Positions 51,884-61,401 of a stretch of 64,000 nt of DNA are shown here, one piece after another (position 1 is the stretch's first letter; every line of letters begins with the position of its first letter). Under the pieces are notes generated by a model. That model had not been told where the DNA came from and searched no databases. It worked only from the letters and a program-made list of their open reading frames with translations. A program made the position numbers and the translations under genes. Origin of the DNA: Streptomyces sp. JJ66. Lineage in GTDB: Bacteria; Actinomycetota; Actinomycetes; Streptomycetales; Streptomycetaceae. Location: contig NZ_JAEVFI010000015.1 of assembly GCF_019303495.1 (NCBI RefSeq), positions 92,434 through 156,433 of the forward strand. The letters run 5' to 3'.

Positions 51884-53014
51884 TCAGTCCTCCACGAGCA
51901 GCTTGTCCCGGAGCTGGGCCAGCGTGCGGGCCAGCAGGCGGGAAACGTGCATCTGCGAGATCCCGACCTCCTGCGCGATCTGGGACTGGGTCATGTTGCC
52001 GAAGAAGCGCAGCAGCAGGATCTTCTTCTCCCGTGGCGGCAGCTGCTCCAGCAGCGGCTTGAGCGACTCCCGGTACTCCACGCCCTCCAGCGCGTCGTCC
52101 TCGGCGCCGAGGGTGTCGGCGACGGCGGGGGACTCGTCGTCGGTGTCGGGCACGTCCAGCGACAGTGTGCTGTAGGCGTTGGCGGACTCCAGGCCCTCCA
52201 GCACGTCTTCCTCGGAGATCGACAGCCGCTGCGCCAGCTCGTGCACGGTCGGTGCGCGGCCGTGTTGCTGGGACAGCTCCGCCGTCGCCGTGGACAGCGA
52301 AAGACGCAGCTCCTGGAGCCGGCGCGGGACGCGCACGGCCCAGCCCTTGTCCCGGAAGTGCCGCTTGATCTCGCCGACGACCGTGGGCGTGGCGTAGGTG
52401 GAGAACTCCACGCCGCGGTCGGGGTCGAACCGGTCCACCGACTTGATCAGCCCGATGGTGGCCACTTGCGTGAGGTCGTCCAGCGGCTCGCCGCGGTTGC
52501 GGAACCGGCGGGCCAGGTGCTCGACGAGCGGCAGGTGCATGCGCACCAGCGTGTCGCGCAGCCGCGCCCGCTCGGGTGCGTCGTCGGGCAGGTCGCGCAG
52601 GCGCACGAACAGCTCGCGCGCCCCGGCCCGCTCCTGCGCCTGGGCGGGTGGTCTGGCCGCCGGGCCGTGCCCGTTAGCGCGTTCTGCCGCCGCGTGCCCC
52701 TCTGCCACAGGGCCGTCCGCCGCGTGCCCTTCCGTCCCAGCGCCGTCCGCCGCGTGCCCGGCCGTCACCGGACCGGCCGCCACCGGACCGGCCGCCCCGG
52801 GCTCCACCGGGGCGTGCTCACGGGTTTGCCCGGGTTCTCCGGGCTGACCGCGCCCGGGTTCCGCGCCCGCCACCCCCGCCGTGGCCCCGCGCCGCGGCTG
52901 CTCCGCGGGCTGGCCGGGGTCGGCCGGGTGTGGCCGGGCCTGCTGTTCGGGGATCGCCGTATCCGCCGCCATGTCATGACGGCCGACCGGCGCGTTTGAC
53001 TCCAGGTCGTTCAT
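51884..53014 (-). CDS. sigH: SigB/SigF-type stress and development sigma factor SigH
   Basis: 376 residues. The sigma part starts near residue 132: ELFVRLRDLPDDAPERARLRDTLVRMHLPLVEHLARRFRNRG (region 2), DRGVEFSTYATPTVVGEIKRHFRDKGWAVRVPRR, and region 4 MTQSQIAQEVGISQMHVSRLLARTL. The N-terminal 130 residues are low-complexity with 10-residue GHAADG-type repeats. S. coelicolor SigH also has a long N-terminus and several forms. The gene follows its anti-sigma factor with a 38-base gap. The symbol rests on the arrangement wblE, lipid kinase, membrane protein, sigH, anti-sigma. Confidence 0.88.
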   Translation of the reverse strand: MNDLESNAPVGRHDMAADTAIPEQQARPHPADPGQPAEQPRRGATAGVAGAEPGRGQPGEPGQTREHAPVEPGAAGPVAAGPVTAGHAADGAGTEGHAADGPVAEGHAAAERANGHGPAARPPAQAQERAGARELFVRLRDLPDDAPERARLRDTLVRMHLPLVEHLARRFRNRGEPLDDLTQVATIGLIKSVDRFDPDRGVEFSTYATPTVVGEIKRHFRDKGWAVRVPRRLQELRLSLSTATAELSQQHGRAPTVHELAQRLSISEEDVLEGLESANAYSTLSLDVPDTDDESPAVADTLGAEDDALEGVEYRESLKPLLEQLPPREKKILLLRFFGNMTQSQIAQEVGISQMHVSRLLARTLAQLRDKLLVED

Positions 53015-53052
53015 ACCGGCCCCCTCATCCCGGGCCGGCCCGTGGGGATCGG

Positions 53053-53472
53053 TCACGATGCCCCGGGACCGGCGCCGCGCTTCTTGTGCAGGCTGATGCT
53101 GACCGTGCGATCCTCGGCGACTGCCGAGTCCACTTCGCCGGCCAGCGCGGAGAGCACCGTCCAGGCGAAGGTGTCGCGCTCGGGGGCGCGACCGTCCGTC
53201 GTGGGGGCCGCGACCGTCACTCTCAGTGAGTCTCCGACCAGGCTGAAGACGCAGCTGAGGACGGACCCCGGAACCGCTTGCTGGAGGAGGATCGCGCACG
53301 CCTCATCCACGGCGATGCGCAGGTCCTCGATCTCGTCGAGGGTGAAATCCAGCCGGGCCGCGAGCCCGGCGGTGGCCGTCCGCAGCACGGACAGGTAGGC
53401 ACCCGCCGCGGGCAGCCGGACCTCGACGAAGTCCTGCTCCGCACCTACGATCTGGGACACCCTCACCTCCAT
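53053..53472 (-). CDS. rshA: Anti-sigma factor for SigH (RsbW-like kinase fold)
   Basis: 139 residues. GHKL-type serine kinase fold of RsbW/SpoIIAB proteins: FVEVRLPAAGAYLSVLRTATAGLAARLDFTLDEIEDLRIAVDEACAILL carries the N-box (DEACAILL), with the catalytic Asn replaced by Ile/Leu-type residues. DSLRVTVAAPTTDG follows. It should bind and hold SigH. ATG at 53472 with CACC upstream. It is the first gene of the operon. In S. coelicolor the protein is called RshA/UshX. Confidence 0.85.
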   Translation of the reverse strand: MEVRVSQIVGAEQDFVEVRLPAAGAYLSVLRTATAGLAARLDFTLDEIEDLRIAVDEACAILLQQAVPGSVLSCVFSLVGDSLRVTVAAPTTDGRAPERDTFAWTVLSALAGEVDSAVAEDRTVSISLHKKRGAGPGAS

Positions 53473-53630
53473 GGTGATGCACACTGGTTGGGCTGCCACG
53501 CCCGCTGCCGGGTGCCCCCGGGGGCCGGGGACGCCTGACGGGCGCGAGCTGATGGTTCCGCCTGCGACGCTATCGCGATCCGTGGCATGCTGTCCCCAGG
53601 ATGCCTGCGCGCCGCCCCACACCACTGACG

Positions 53631-53643
53631 TAACCCATCGTAA
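53631..53643. promoter_or_regulatory. BldD-like box upstream of the rshA-sigH operon
   Basis: TAACCCATCGTAA fits the BldD consensus TNACNC(A/T)GNGTNA at all fixed positions but one. BldD is known to bind the sigH promoter in S. coelicolor. It overlaps a second palindrome, ACCCAT (53633-53638) / ATGGGT (53648-53653). The distance to rshA is 159 bases. Confidence 0.6.
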
Positions 53644-53696
53644 ACACATGGGTACTGTCTGTGGCTAGGGGGGAGGCGGTATCAATTCCGGGAAAA

Positions 53697-53906
53697 TTAC
53701 GCTGCGTTGCTGTCAGGGTAGCGCTCGGCGTGGCTGGCGGCGTGGCGGTCGGCCAGGACGCCAGCCGTGTGGGCCCGCGCCAGGGTGCGCAGCGGGTCGC
53801 CGGTCAGCCGGAACACGGTCCATTCGTCCAGAGGCTCGGCGCCCGGCGAGCGGTAGAAGCCGATCGACGGCTCGTGCACGTCGGCGGGGGTGGCGGCTCG
53901 GATCAT
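53697..53906 (-). pseudogene. GNAT acetyltransferase, internally deleted
   Basis: 69 codons. The first 11 residues (MIRAATPADVH) are the typical N-terminus of GNAT acetyltransferases. They run directly into the typical C-terminal end (PSIGFYRSPGAEPLDEWTVFRLTGDPLRTLA), skipping about 90 residues that hold the acetyl-CoA site. Thus the catalytic core is missing, and the join is in frame. I call it a pseudogene. It could still be translated as a small protein. Confidence 0.7.
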
Positions 53907-53970
53907 GGGGCAAAGGTTAACCGGACGGCGCCCGGCACCGGACCACGCGATCACACAGTGGACGCGGGTG

Positions 53971-54852
53971 CTACCCGGTGATCACGGCGGCGACGGTGGT
54001 ACCGGGGGCGAAGGCTCCCTCACGGGCCAGCATGGTGAGGCCGAACAGCAGCTTGGCCACGTACACCCGGTCCACCGCCAGGGCGTGCCGCTGCTCGAAG
54101 TCCGCCGCGAAACGCTCCAGCTCCGGCGGGACGCGGGCGTACCCGCCGCCGTGAAAGCGCTCCTCCAGCCACCAGGAGCCGCGCGGCCCGCCGAACGCCT
54201 CCTGGTGCAGCCGGGTCACCTCGGCGCCGAGGAAGCCGCCTGCCAGCACGGGAAAGCCGATCACCGGCGGCCCGCCCGCCGCGAGGCCCGCCAGCGTTCC
54301 GCCGGTGCCCACGGCCACGGCGGCGACGTCCGCCCGCCCGGCCAGTTCCCGGCCCAGCCCCGCACAGCCGTACACGGCGCGGGCGTTGCTGCCGCCCTCG
54401 GGGAGGACGTAGCAGTCGCCGAACCGCTCGCGCAGGCCGGCCAGGTACCGCGGCTCCGCCCGGCGCCGGTACGCGGCCCGGGTGACGAAGTGCAGCCGCA
54501 TGCCGTCGGCGCGGCAGCGGGCCAGGGAGGCGTTGAGCGGGCGGTCGGCCAGCTCATGGCCCCGGACGACGCCGATGGTGGCCAGGCCCAGCAGGCGTCC
54601 GGCCGCGGCGGTGGCGCGCAGGTGGTTGGAGTAGGCCCCGCCGAACGTCAGCAGGGTGGCGTGCCCGGCGTCCCGGGCCGCCAGCAGGTTCGGCACGAGC
54701 TTGCGCCACTTGTTGCCGGGCAGCGCGGAGTGCAGCAGGTCGTCCCGCTTGAGCAGCAGCCGCAGCCCGTGCGCGGTGAACCGCTCGTCGGCGCACTCGG
54801 TCAGTGGTGAGGGCAGCCGGGCGGTGAGCGCGGGCGGGAGCGGAGAGGTCAC
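53971..54852 (-). CDS. PLP-dependent ACC deaminase/D-cysteine desulfhydrase family enzyme
   Basis: 293 residues of fold-type II PLP enzymes. The PLP lysine is in LPGNKWRKL; TFGGAYSNHLRATAAAG binds the substrate/PLP ring; VGTGGTLAGLAAG binds the phosphate. The family splits D-cysteine or 1-aminocyclopropane-1-carboxylate; which one cannot be told without active-site comparison. ATG at 54852. It lies 64 bases from the GNAT remnant on the same strand. Confidence 0.85.
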   Translation of the reverse strand: MTSPLPPALTARLPSPLTECADERFTAHGLRLLLKRDDLLHSALPGNKWRKLVPNLLAARDAGHATLLTFGGAYSNHLRATAAAGRLLGLATIGVVRGHELADRPLNASLARCRADGMRLHFVTRAAYRRRAEPRYLAGLRERFGDCYVLPEGGSNARAVYGCAGLGRELAGRADVAAVAVGTGGTLAGLAAGGPPVIGFPVLAGGFLGAEVTRLHQEAFGGPRGSWWLEERFHGGGYARVPPELERFAADFEQRHALAVDRVYVAKLLFGLTMLAREGAFAPGTTVAAVITG

Positions 54853-54942
54853 GCCGTCATTGTCGCCGGTCGCGCACTGCGCCGGTCGTGCCCGGCTGGG
54901 GTGCGCACCGGGGCGGCGGCCGGGGCGGCAGCCGGGCAGGCG

Positions 54943-55533
54943 TCAGGTCAGGCGCTTGCGGATGCGCGCGCGCATCGCGTCCATGGTGAAGCCCACTGGG
55001 TCGATCTTGTGGTGCGTCCACTCGCGGTGTCCGATCACCGACCACTCGTTCCAGCGGTGGCGGCGGCACACGGCCGCCGCCACGCGTTCGATGGCCTCCA
55101 GCTGGGCGGCGGGCCACGGGTCGCGGCCGTCGCCGAGGTTCTCGCATTCGAAGCCGTAGAAGCGGCGGTTGCCGTCGGTGTTGCGCTCGTTTGGCGGGGG
55201 TGTCCGCCGTTCGGCGATGACGGCGCGCAGTACGTCATCGTCGCCGAGCCCGGCGTGGTTCGTTCGCCCGTGGCCGATGAGGTGGACGCGGCCGTCCTTG
55301 GTGATCACGCCGTGGCACAGCGGTCCGGGCAGGCCCGGATAGCCGTTCCGGCACAGCTCGACGGTGCGCCGGGAGCCGCTGGTGACGGTGTGGTGGATCA
55401 TCACACCGTTCACCGGGCCCCACGGACCCCGGTGGTTGCGGTTGTGGGTGCGCCAGTTGCCCACCTGGACCACGGTGCAGCCTTCCCGGCGCAGCGCGGT
55501 GAGGAGGGAGCTGGCGGTGAGAGGAGTCGCCAT
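54943..55533 (-). CDS. N-acetylmuramoyl-L-alanine amidase (amidase_2/PGRP-like)
   Basis: 196 residues. The zinc site uses HH in GVMIHHTVTSG and the His of WSVIGHREWTHHKIDPVGF; GFECENLGDGRDPW is the family stretch. No signal peptide is visible (MATPLTASSLLTALRREG), so export is unclear; holin-like or regulated release are alternatives. No phage genes surround it. It looks like a chromosomal cell-wall enzyme or a domesticated endolysin. ATG at 55533. Confidence 0.87.
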   Translation of the reverse strand: MATPLTASSLLTALRREGCTVVQVGNWRTHNRNHRGPWGPVNGVMIHHTVTSGSRRTVELCRNGYPGLPGPLCHGVITKDGRVHLIGHGRTNHAGLGDDDVLRAVIAERRTPPPNERNTDGNRRFYGFECENLGDGRDPWPAAQLEAIERVAAAVCRRHRWNEWSVIGHREWTHHKIDPVGFTMDAMRARIRKRLT

Positions 55534-55547
55534 ACTGGCTTTTTACC

Positions 55548-55562
55548 CAAGGTAGTTCCTTG
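55548..55562. promoter_or_regulatory. Inverted repeat before the amidase
   Basis: CAAGG (55548-55552) and CCTTG (55558-55562), 5-base spacer, 15 bases upstream of the amidase ATG in an AT-rich patch. Confidence 0.3.
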
Positions 55563-55609
55563 ATTACTACTCGTCATATTGTCGGATTGAGGCACGTGGC
55601 GGGACGCAC

Positions 55610-55627
55610 CCCGGGCACGTGCCCGGG
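55610..55627. promoter_or_regulatory. Perfect 18-base palindrome
   Basis: CCCGGGCACGTGCCCGGG, centred on CACGTG. A second CACGTG lies at 55593-55598 in GGCACGTGGC. Both are in the 220-base divergent gap between the amidase and the methyltransferase, so a shared regulator is conceivable. Confidence 0.5.
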
Positions 55628-55753
55628 CGCCGCCCGCGCGCACCCGGCTGCCCGTGCGCCCCGGGTCGCACGACCGCTCCGAGGCCCAGCGCGGGTACCC
55701 GACCGCCCCGGCCCGCACAAACCGCTGTCTCGCCGCTGGATAGGGTTCCCGGT

Positions 55754-56905
55754 ATGGACGTCCTTCCCCTCGGCCCCGGCGGGCCCGCGCTGGGCTGGCG
55801 GTCGGAGTCGGGAGCGCCGGTGCCACGGCGCGTGGTGGACGCCGACGATGCTTTGCGCGCCGACGACGCCTTCCGCCGCGTCTGTGAGGGCACCGCCCTG
55901 CTGTGGCGCGGCGACTACCACGGCGCCCGCCAGCTGCTGACGGCGCTCGCCCGCCGCGCCGACCGCACCCCGCGCCGCCGCACCGGGCAGCCGGAGCCCG
56001 CGCCGACCCCGTACGACGCCTTCCACCGGCACCGGCAGGCGCAGGGCCGCCGCGCCCGCCTGCTCGGCATGCTGCTCGTGCCGCTCACCCCGGACCCGGA
56101 CGGCTGGACGGTGCCGCTGCGCCGCGCCCCGGACGTGCGCGCCGCCTGCGCCGAGGCGTACGGCCCACCGGACGCCGACGCCGCGCCGTGCGCCGTCGCC
56201 CTGCGGGAACTGCTCGGCGTCCTCGGGGCGCACGAGTGGCGCCGCAAGGGGGTGCCGATCCCGGCACTGGGCGGGGATCGGGTGCACCCGCACTACGGCG
56301 TCTTCTCACCGGTGCGGGGCGAGTACGTGGACCTGGTGGCGCGCGCCCCGCTGCCTGCCGACCGGTCCCGCGCGCAGGACGTCGGCACCGGCACCGGCGT
56401 GCTCGCCGCGGTGCTGGCGCGGCGCGGAGTCGCCCGCGTGCTGGCCACCGACCAGGACCCGCGGGCGCTGGCGTGCGCGCGGGAGAACGCCGCGCGCCTG
56501 GGCCTGGCCGACCGTGTCGAGATCGTCGCCGCTGACCTGTTCGCGCCCACCCGGGTGCCGCTGGCGGTCTGCAACCCGCCCTGGCTGCCCGCCAAACCCA
56601 CCTCACCGGTGGAGGCCGCCGTCTACGATCCGGGAAGCTGCATGCTGCGCGGCTTCCTGACCGGCCTGCCCGGCGCGCTCACCGACGGCGGCGAGGGCTG
56701 GCTGATCCTGTCCGACCTCGCCGAACACCTCGGCCTGCGTCCGCGTGCGGAACTGCTCGACCTGCTCGACGCCGCCGGGCTCACCGTCCTCGACCGCCTC
56801 GACGCCCGCCCGGCCCACCCCAAGGCCACCGATCCGGCGGACCCCCTGCACGCCGCACGGGCGGCCGAGGTCACCTCGCTGTGGCGGCTGGCTCCCACCC
56901 GGTGA
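55754..56905 (+). CDS. Class I methyltransferase (PrmC/HemK-like)
   Basis: 383 residues. SAM motif I is RAQDVGTGTGVLAAVLARRG, motif II VLATDQDPRALACAREN, and the substrate loop is CNPPWLPAK. The NPPW form fits N5-glutamine or RNA methyltransferases. The N-terminal ~170 residues have no known domain. Target unknown. ATG at 55754. The last 35 bases overlap the convergent Nudix gene. Confidence 0.8.
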   Translation: MDVLPLGPGGPALGWRSESGAPVPRRVVDADDALRADDAFRRVCEGTALLWRGDYHGARQLLTALARRADRTPRRRTGQPEPAPTPYDAFHRHRQAQGRRARLLGMLLVPLTPDPDGWTVPLRRAPDVRAACAEAYGPPDADAAPCAVALRELLGVLGAHEWRRKGVPIPALGGDRVHPHYGVFSPVRGEYVDLVARAPLPADRSRAQDVGTGTGVLAAVLARRGVARVLATDQDPRALACARENAARLGLADRVEIVAADLFAPTRVPLAVCNPPWLPAKPTSPVEAAVYDPGSCMLRGFLTGLPGALTDGGEGWLILSDLAEHLGLRPRAELLDLLDAAGLTVLDRLDARPAHPKATDPADPLHAARAAEVTSLWRLAPTR

Positions 56906-57356
56906 GCAGCACCGCGCGCTCGCCCGCGCGGTAGCGGGTGACCGCTTCGCGGGTCGGCGCCACGGCGTCATGCGGCACCGCGTCCACCGGCGTCCAGTCC
57001 ACCGCCGCGTGCTTGTGCGGCTCGGCGTTGACCGGCTCGCCCTGCCACGTCCGCGCCGCGAAGACGACGGTCAGGTAGCCGTCGGGCGCCTGGACACCCC
57101 GGGCGCCGTGCACCACGTGCACCGGTTCCAGGTCCGCCGTCGCGACCAGCAGGCCGGTCTCCTCGCGCAGTTCGCGCACCGCGGCGTGGGTCACCGGCTC
57201 GCCCGGCTCGCACTTGCCCACCGGCAGGTCCCACCGTCCCCGCGCGAACCTGGCGTGCGGGCCGCGCCGCACCAGCAGGACGCGGTCGGCGCGGGCGTCG
57301 TGGACGATGACGGCTGCGCACAGCAGGGTCATGGACGGCGTGGCGGGCGGAGTCAC
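56871..57356 (-). CDS. Nudix hydrolase
   Basis: 161 residues with a canonical Nudix box (GKCEPGEPVTHAAVRELREETGL, bases 57223-57155). MTLLCAAVIVHDARADRVLLVRRG precedes it. The substrate is unknown. GTG at 57356 has GAGGGGGCG upstream; ATG at 57332 is a shorter option. The 3' end overlaps the methyltransferase gene by 35 bases (tail to tail). Confidence 0.85.
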   Translation of the reverse strand: MTPPATPSMTLLCAAVIVHDARADRVLLVRRGPHARFARGRWDLPVGKCEPGEPVTHAAVRELREETGLLVATADLEPVHVVHGARGVQAPDGYLTVVFAARTWQGEPVNAEPHKHAAVDWTPVDAVPHDAVAPTREAVTRYRAGERAVLLTGWEPAATAR

Positions 57357-58075
57357 GGGCGGACGCCCCCTCAACTGCTCGGCGGCAAGGGTGGTGGCCC
57401 CACCGTGTCAGCTTCGCCGCCCGCCACGCCACGGCATTTCCGCGCCCCGCGACGCGGGCGGCACCGTGGACCGCCCGTCCCCCTCGGACGGACGGCCCAC
57501 GGTGCCGGGGAGCCGTTCGGGGCGGCTCCTTCCCGCACCGGTCCCGGGGTGTGAGCGGGCCCCGGAGCCGGGCCGCCGGCCGGCTGGATGGCCGGAGGCG
57601 GCGGTCTGCGCGCGAGGCGGCCTGCGCTGTGTGCGGGGCGCCCCGCACCGCGCGAGATGGCCTGCGCCGCGTGTGAGGCGGCCCCCGCACGGCGCGCGAG
57701 GCGGCCCTACTTGTCGGCGCTTTCCTTGGCGAACGCCGACAGGGCGTAGGACCACCGTGGATACGGTCGTGGCGGGGACGGCGGCGACGGTCGCCACCAG
57801 CCCGAGCCCCCGTGCGGCCGAGCGGACTGTCCTGCTGTGCTGCATGGGGGTGTCCCTTCCTCCGGCGCGGACCCGGCCGCCCGCTGTGGGGTGGCGGCGA
57901 AAGGTGCGTGCCGGACATCGTGGTCGCAGCGAGTGTCGGGGACGTCGGGGGGACATGGCCACGGCAGTGGACTATTCCAGTCGGGCATAGGGCAGAGCTA
58001 TGCCGTCGCGAGGTGCGGCCCTTCGCGGCGGCACAGCTCTGGTGACGGCGCCGAACTCGCCGTTATCCTCCGTGC
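57357..58075. other. Gene-poor region between Nudix and LysR genes
   Basis: 719 bases without a confident gene. On the minus strand an ATG at 57845 would give MQHSRTVRSAARGLGLVATVAAVPATTVST, which looks like a signal peptide. The frame then continues as arginine-rich sequence. In another frame the tail WSYALSAFAKESADK ends at a TAG (57707-57709), so a frame-shifted small protein is possible. Three degenerate repeats lie at 57610-57704. Confidence 0.4.
57610..57704. repeat. Degenerate 40-44 base tandem repeat
   Basis: Units begin GCGCGAGGCGG at 57610, GCGCGAGATGG at 57650 and GCGCGAGGCGG at 57694. No coding meaning is apparent. Confidence 0.5.
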
Positions 58076-59053
58076 GTGGAGCTGGAAGTCAGGCACCTCC
58101 GGGCCCTGTGCGCCATCGCCGACGCCGGCAGCGTCCGCGCGGCGGCCCGGCAGCTCGGCATGACCCAGCCCTCGTTGACCACCCAGCTGCGGCGCATCGA
58201 ACACGCCTTAGGCGGGCGGCTGTTCGTCCGTGAGCGCAGCGGCAGCAGGCCCACCACGCTCGGGCGGACCGTGCTGAGCCGGGCCCGGCCCATCGTCGCC
58301 GAGATGGCCGCGCTCGTCACCGAGGCCCAGGAGACGGTGCGCCGGGACGGTGAGGCGCGGCTGCGGATCGGCAGCACCGGCAGCACCGGCACGCGAACCG
58401 TTGTCGGCTGGCTGCGCCGACTCCAGACCCGCTACCCGGAGGTGGACACCAGCCTCCACGTCGAGCCGTCCGCCAACGCCCTGCTCCAGCTGGTGGACGC
58501 CGGTCAGCTCGACGTCGTGTTCGTGCACGAGGTGGCCGGGTGCCCGCTGCGCGTCCCGCCCGGACTGGAGCAGCGCGTGCTGACCGACCGCGAACCGCAG
58601 TTCGTGGCGCTGTCCGCCGACCACCCGGCCGCGTCCGGCGACGGGCCGCTGAAGCTGGCCCACCTGGCCGGTGACCGCTGGATGGTCGATCCCGCCGCCG
58701 ACGGCGAGTGGGACGGCCTGCGCCGCGTCTTCGCCAGCGCCGGACTCAACCCAAAGGTGACCCTGGGCGACTACATGACCGGCTGGGAACTGCTCGCGGC
58801 CGGTGAGGTGGTCATCCCGTGCCAGCCCAGCACCCGGGAGCGTCCCGGCGTGCTGATCCGCCAGCTGGCCGGTGACCCGCTCAGCGTCCGGCTGTTCCTC
58901 GCCTCCCGCCCCGGCCCGGTGCCCGGCACCGACCTCGACATCGACATCGACGAGATCTTCACCGACCTGCGCGCCGAGTACGTGCGCGTGGCCCGCGAGT
59001 CACCGGCGTACAGCGCCTGGCTGACCGAGCACGGCAGCCCCTTGGTGGCCTGA
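58076..59053 (+). CDS. LysR-family transcription regulator
   Basis: 325 residues. N-terminal helix-turn-helix: LRALCAIADAGSVRAAARQLGMTQPSLTTQLRRIEHALGG. The rest is the periplasmic-binding-like effector domain (LRIGSTGSTGTRTVVGWLRRLQ, VFVHEVAGCPLRVP). GTG start. It is followed 133 bases later by the secreted subtilisin in the same direction, but has no divergent partner, so the target is not obvious. It also ends with an acidic region (LDIDIDEIF). Confidence 0.88.
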   Translation: MELEVRHLRALCAIADAGSVRAAARQLGMTQPSLTTQLRRIEHALGGRLFVRERSGSRPTTLGRTVLSRARPIVAEMAALVTEAQETVRRDGEARLRIGSTGSTGTRTVVGWLRRLQTRYPEVDTSLHVEPSANALLQLVDAGQLDVVFVHEVAGCPLRVPPGLEQRVLTDREPQFVALSADHPAASGDGPLKLAHLAGDRWMVDPAADGEWDGLRRVFASAGLNPKVTLGDYMTGWELLAAGEVVIPCQPSTRERPGVLIRQLAGDPLSVRLFLASRPGPVPGTDLDIDIDEIFTDLRAEYVRVARESPAYSAWLTEHGSPLVA

Positions 59054-59186
59054 ACCTCACTCGTACGAGTGGCCGGGCTCAAGGGAGAGCCGCGTCGCTG
59101 ACGAAAAGTCAGAAGAACGGCCGGTCGGGCGTGGCAGCGACAGGGCGCGTCCGGCCCGGCCGTGACCCCGCATGAGAGAGGCGCTG

Positions 59187-60506
<1,320 letters not shown>

Positions 60507-60882
60507 CCCCCCGCCGAGCCCGCCCCCACCACCCCGGGCCACCATCCCCGGGACGGGAAGGGGGCGGACGCCAGCCCCACCCGGGAGGGAGGAGCGCCGC
60601 AGCACATGACCGCTCCTCCCTCCCCACACCACGACCCCCGTGCCGGACCCCGAAACCCAGATCACGCCTCCGCGCTCATCGGCTGCGGTGTGAGCGTCAA
60701 ACAGGGGCAGTGCGTCCTCAGGCACGCGTCCGCCGTCATCACGTGCGGATTACGCGCACCTGCGGCCGGGGGAAGACAGACCGCACCCGGGCCGTCGTGG
60801 ACGCCGTGGTGGGCGGCCCGCGGACCGGGTGCGGACAGCTCAGCGGTCGGCCTGCGGAAGTGCAGGTCAAACCGCCTGGGGA
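60507..60882. other. Intergenic region after the subtilisin
   Basis: 376 bases. The first 120 hold the subtilisin terminator. The rest has an open frame (ATG at 60606) with no family resemblance and no ribosome binding site, which I do not call. CCTGC/GCAGG near 60849-60863 may be the weak end signal of sodN. Confidence 0.45.
60583..60624 (+). terminator. Subtilisin terminator
   Basis: GGGAGGGAGGAGCG (60583-60596) pairs perfectly with CGCTCCTCCCTCCC (60611-60624), 14-base stem, 14-base loop. Confidence 0.75.
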
Positions 60883-61278
60883 TCAAGCCTTCTTGGTCTC
60901 CCAGAAGATCTTGTCGATCTGGGCGATGTAGTCCAGGGCCTTCTGGCCGGTGGCCGGGTCGGCGGAGCCCTTGGCGGCGGACAGCGCCTTGAGGGCGTCG
61001 TTCACCAGCTGGTGCAGCTCCGGGTACTTCTCGAAGTGCGGCGGCTTGAAGTAGTCGCTCCACAGCACCGAGACGTGGTGCTTGGCGAGCTCCGCGCGCT
61101 CTTCCTTGATGGTGGTGGCCCGGGCCCGGTAGTGCGGGTCCTCGTTGGCCTGGTACTTCTCCTGGATGGCCTTGACGGACTCCGCCTCGATGCGGGCCTG
61201 GGCCGGGTCGTAGACGCCGCACGGCAGGTCGCAGTGGGCGCTGACCTTCACCGTCGGGGCGAACAGGCGGGAAAGCAT
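60883..61278 (-). CDS. sodN: Nickel superoxide dismutase SodN
   Basis: 131 residues. The first 14 (MLSRLFAPTVKVSA) are a leader removed to expose His1, which with Cys2 and Cys6 of HCDLPCGVYDP forms the nickel hook. The remainder is the four-helix bundle (AIQEKYQANEDPHYRARATTIKEERAELAKHH). The enzyme disproportionates superoxide in the cytoplasm. ATG at 61278 with GAGGAGG upstream. The maturation protease gene sodX is divergent, 123 bases away. Confidence 0.95.
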   Translation of the reverse strand: MLSRLFAPTVKVSAHCDLPCGVYDPAQARIEAESVKAIQEKYQANEDPHYRARATTIKEERAELAKHHVSVLWSDYFKPPHFEKYPELHQLVNDALKALSAAKGSADPATGQKALDYIAQIDKIFWETKKA

Positions 61279-61306
61279 GAAGCTGGGCCTCCTCGTGATC
61301 GTCTTC

Positions 61307-61322
61307 TCTCGTGCGAGATTAC
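61307..61322 (-). promoter_or_regulatory. sodN promoter element and palindrome
   Basis: On the minus strand a -10 TAATCT (61322 to 61317) overlaps a perfect palindrome TCTCG-TG-CGAGA (61307-61318), about 30-45 bases upstream of the ATG. The -35 is unclear. The nickel-regulator form TTGCAA-N5-TTGCAA is not seen. Confidence 0.4.
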
Positions 61323-61401
61323 TCCCTGAGGGGTTGGTTTTCTCGCGCGGGCCCGGGGGATTAGGGCGAAAGTCCGAGTACGGGGCCGGGGCGTTCGGAG
61401 G

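Noticed and set aside
54943-55533. Prophage signal from the amidase
   Set aside because: No phage structural, integrase or holin genes are adjacent, and the neighbours are ordinary housekeeping genes.
60606-60992. Possible small ORF between subtilisin and sodN
   Set aside because: No ribosome binding site, starts within the subtilisin terminator and runs antisense into sodN; no family resemblance.
61279-61401. Nur (nickel regulator) box between sodN and sodX
   Set aside because: The TTGCAA-type repeat was not found; only a TCTCG/CGAGA palindrome is present. In Streptomyces sodN control by nickel is known to be indirect.
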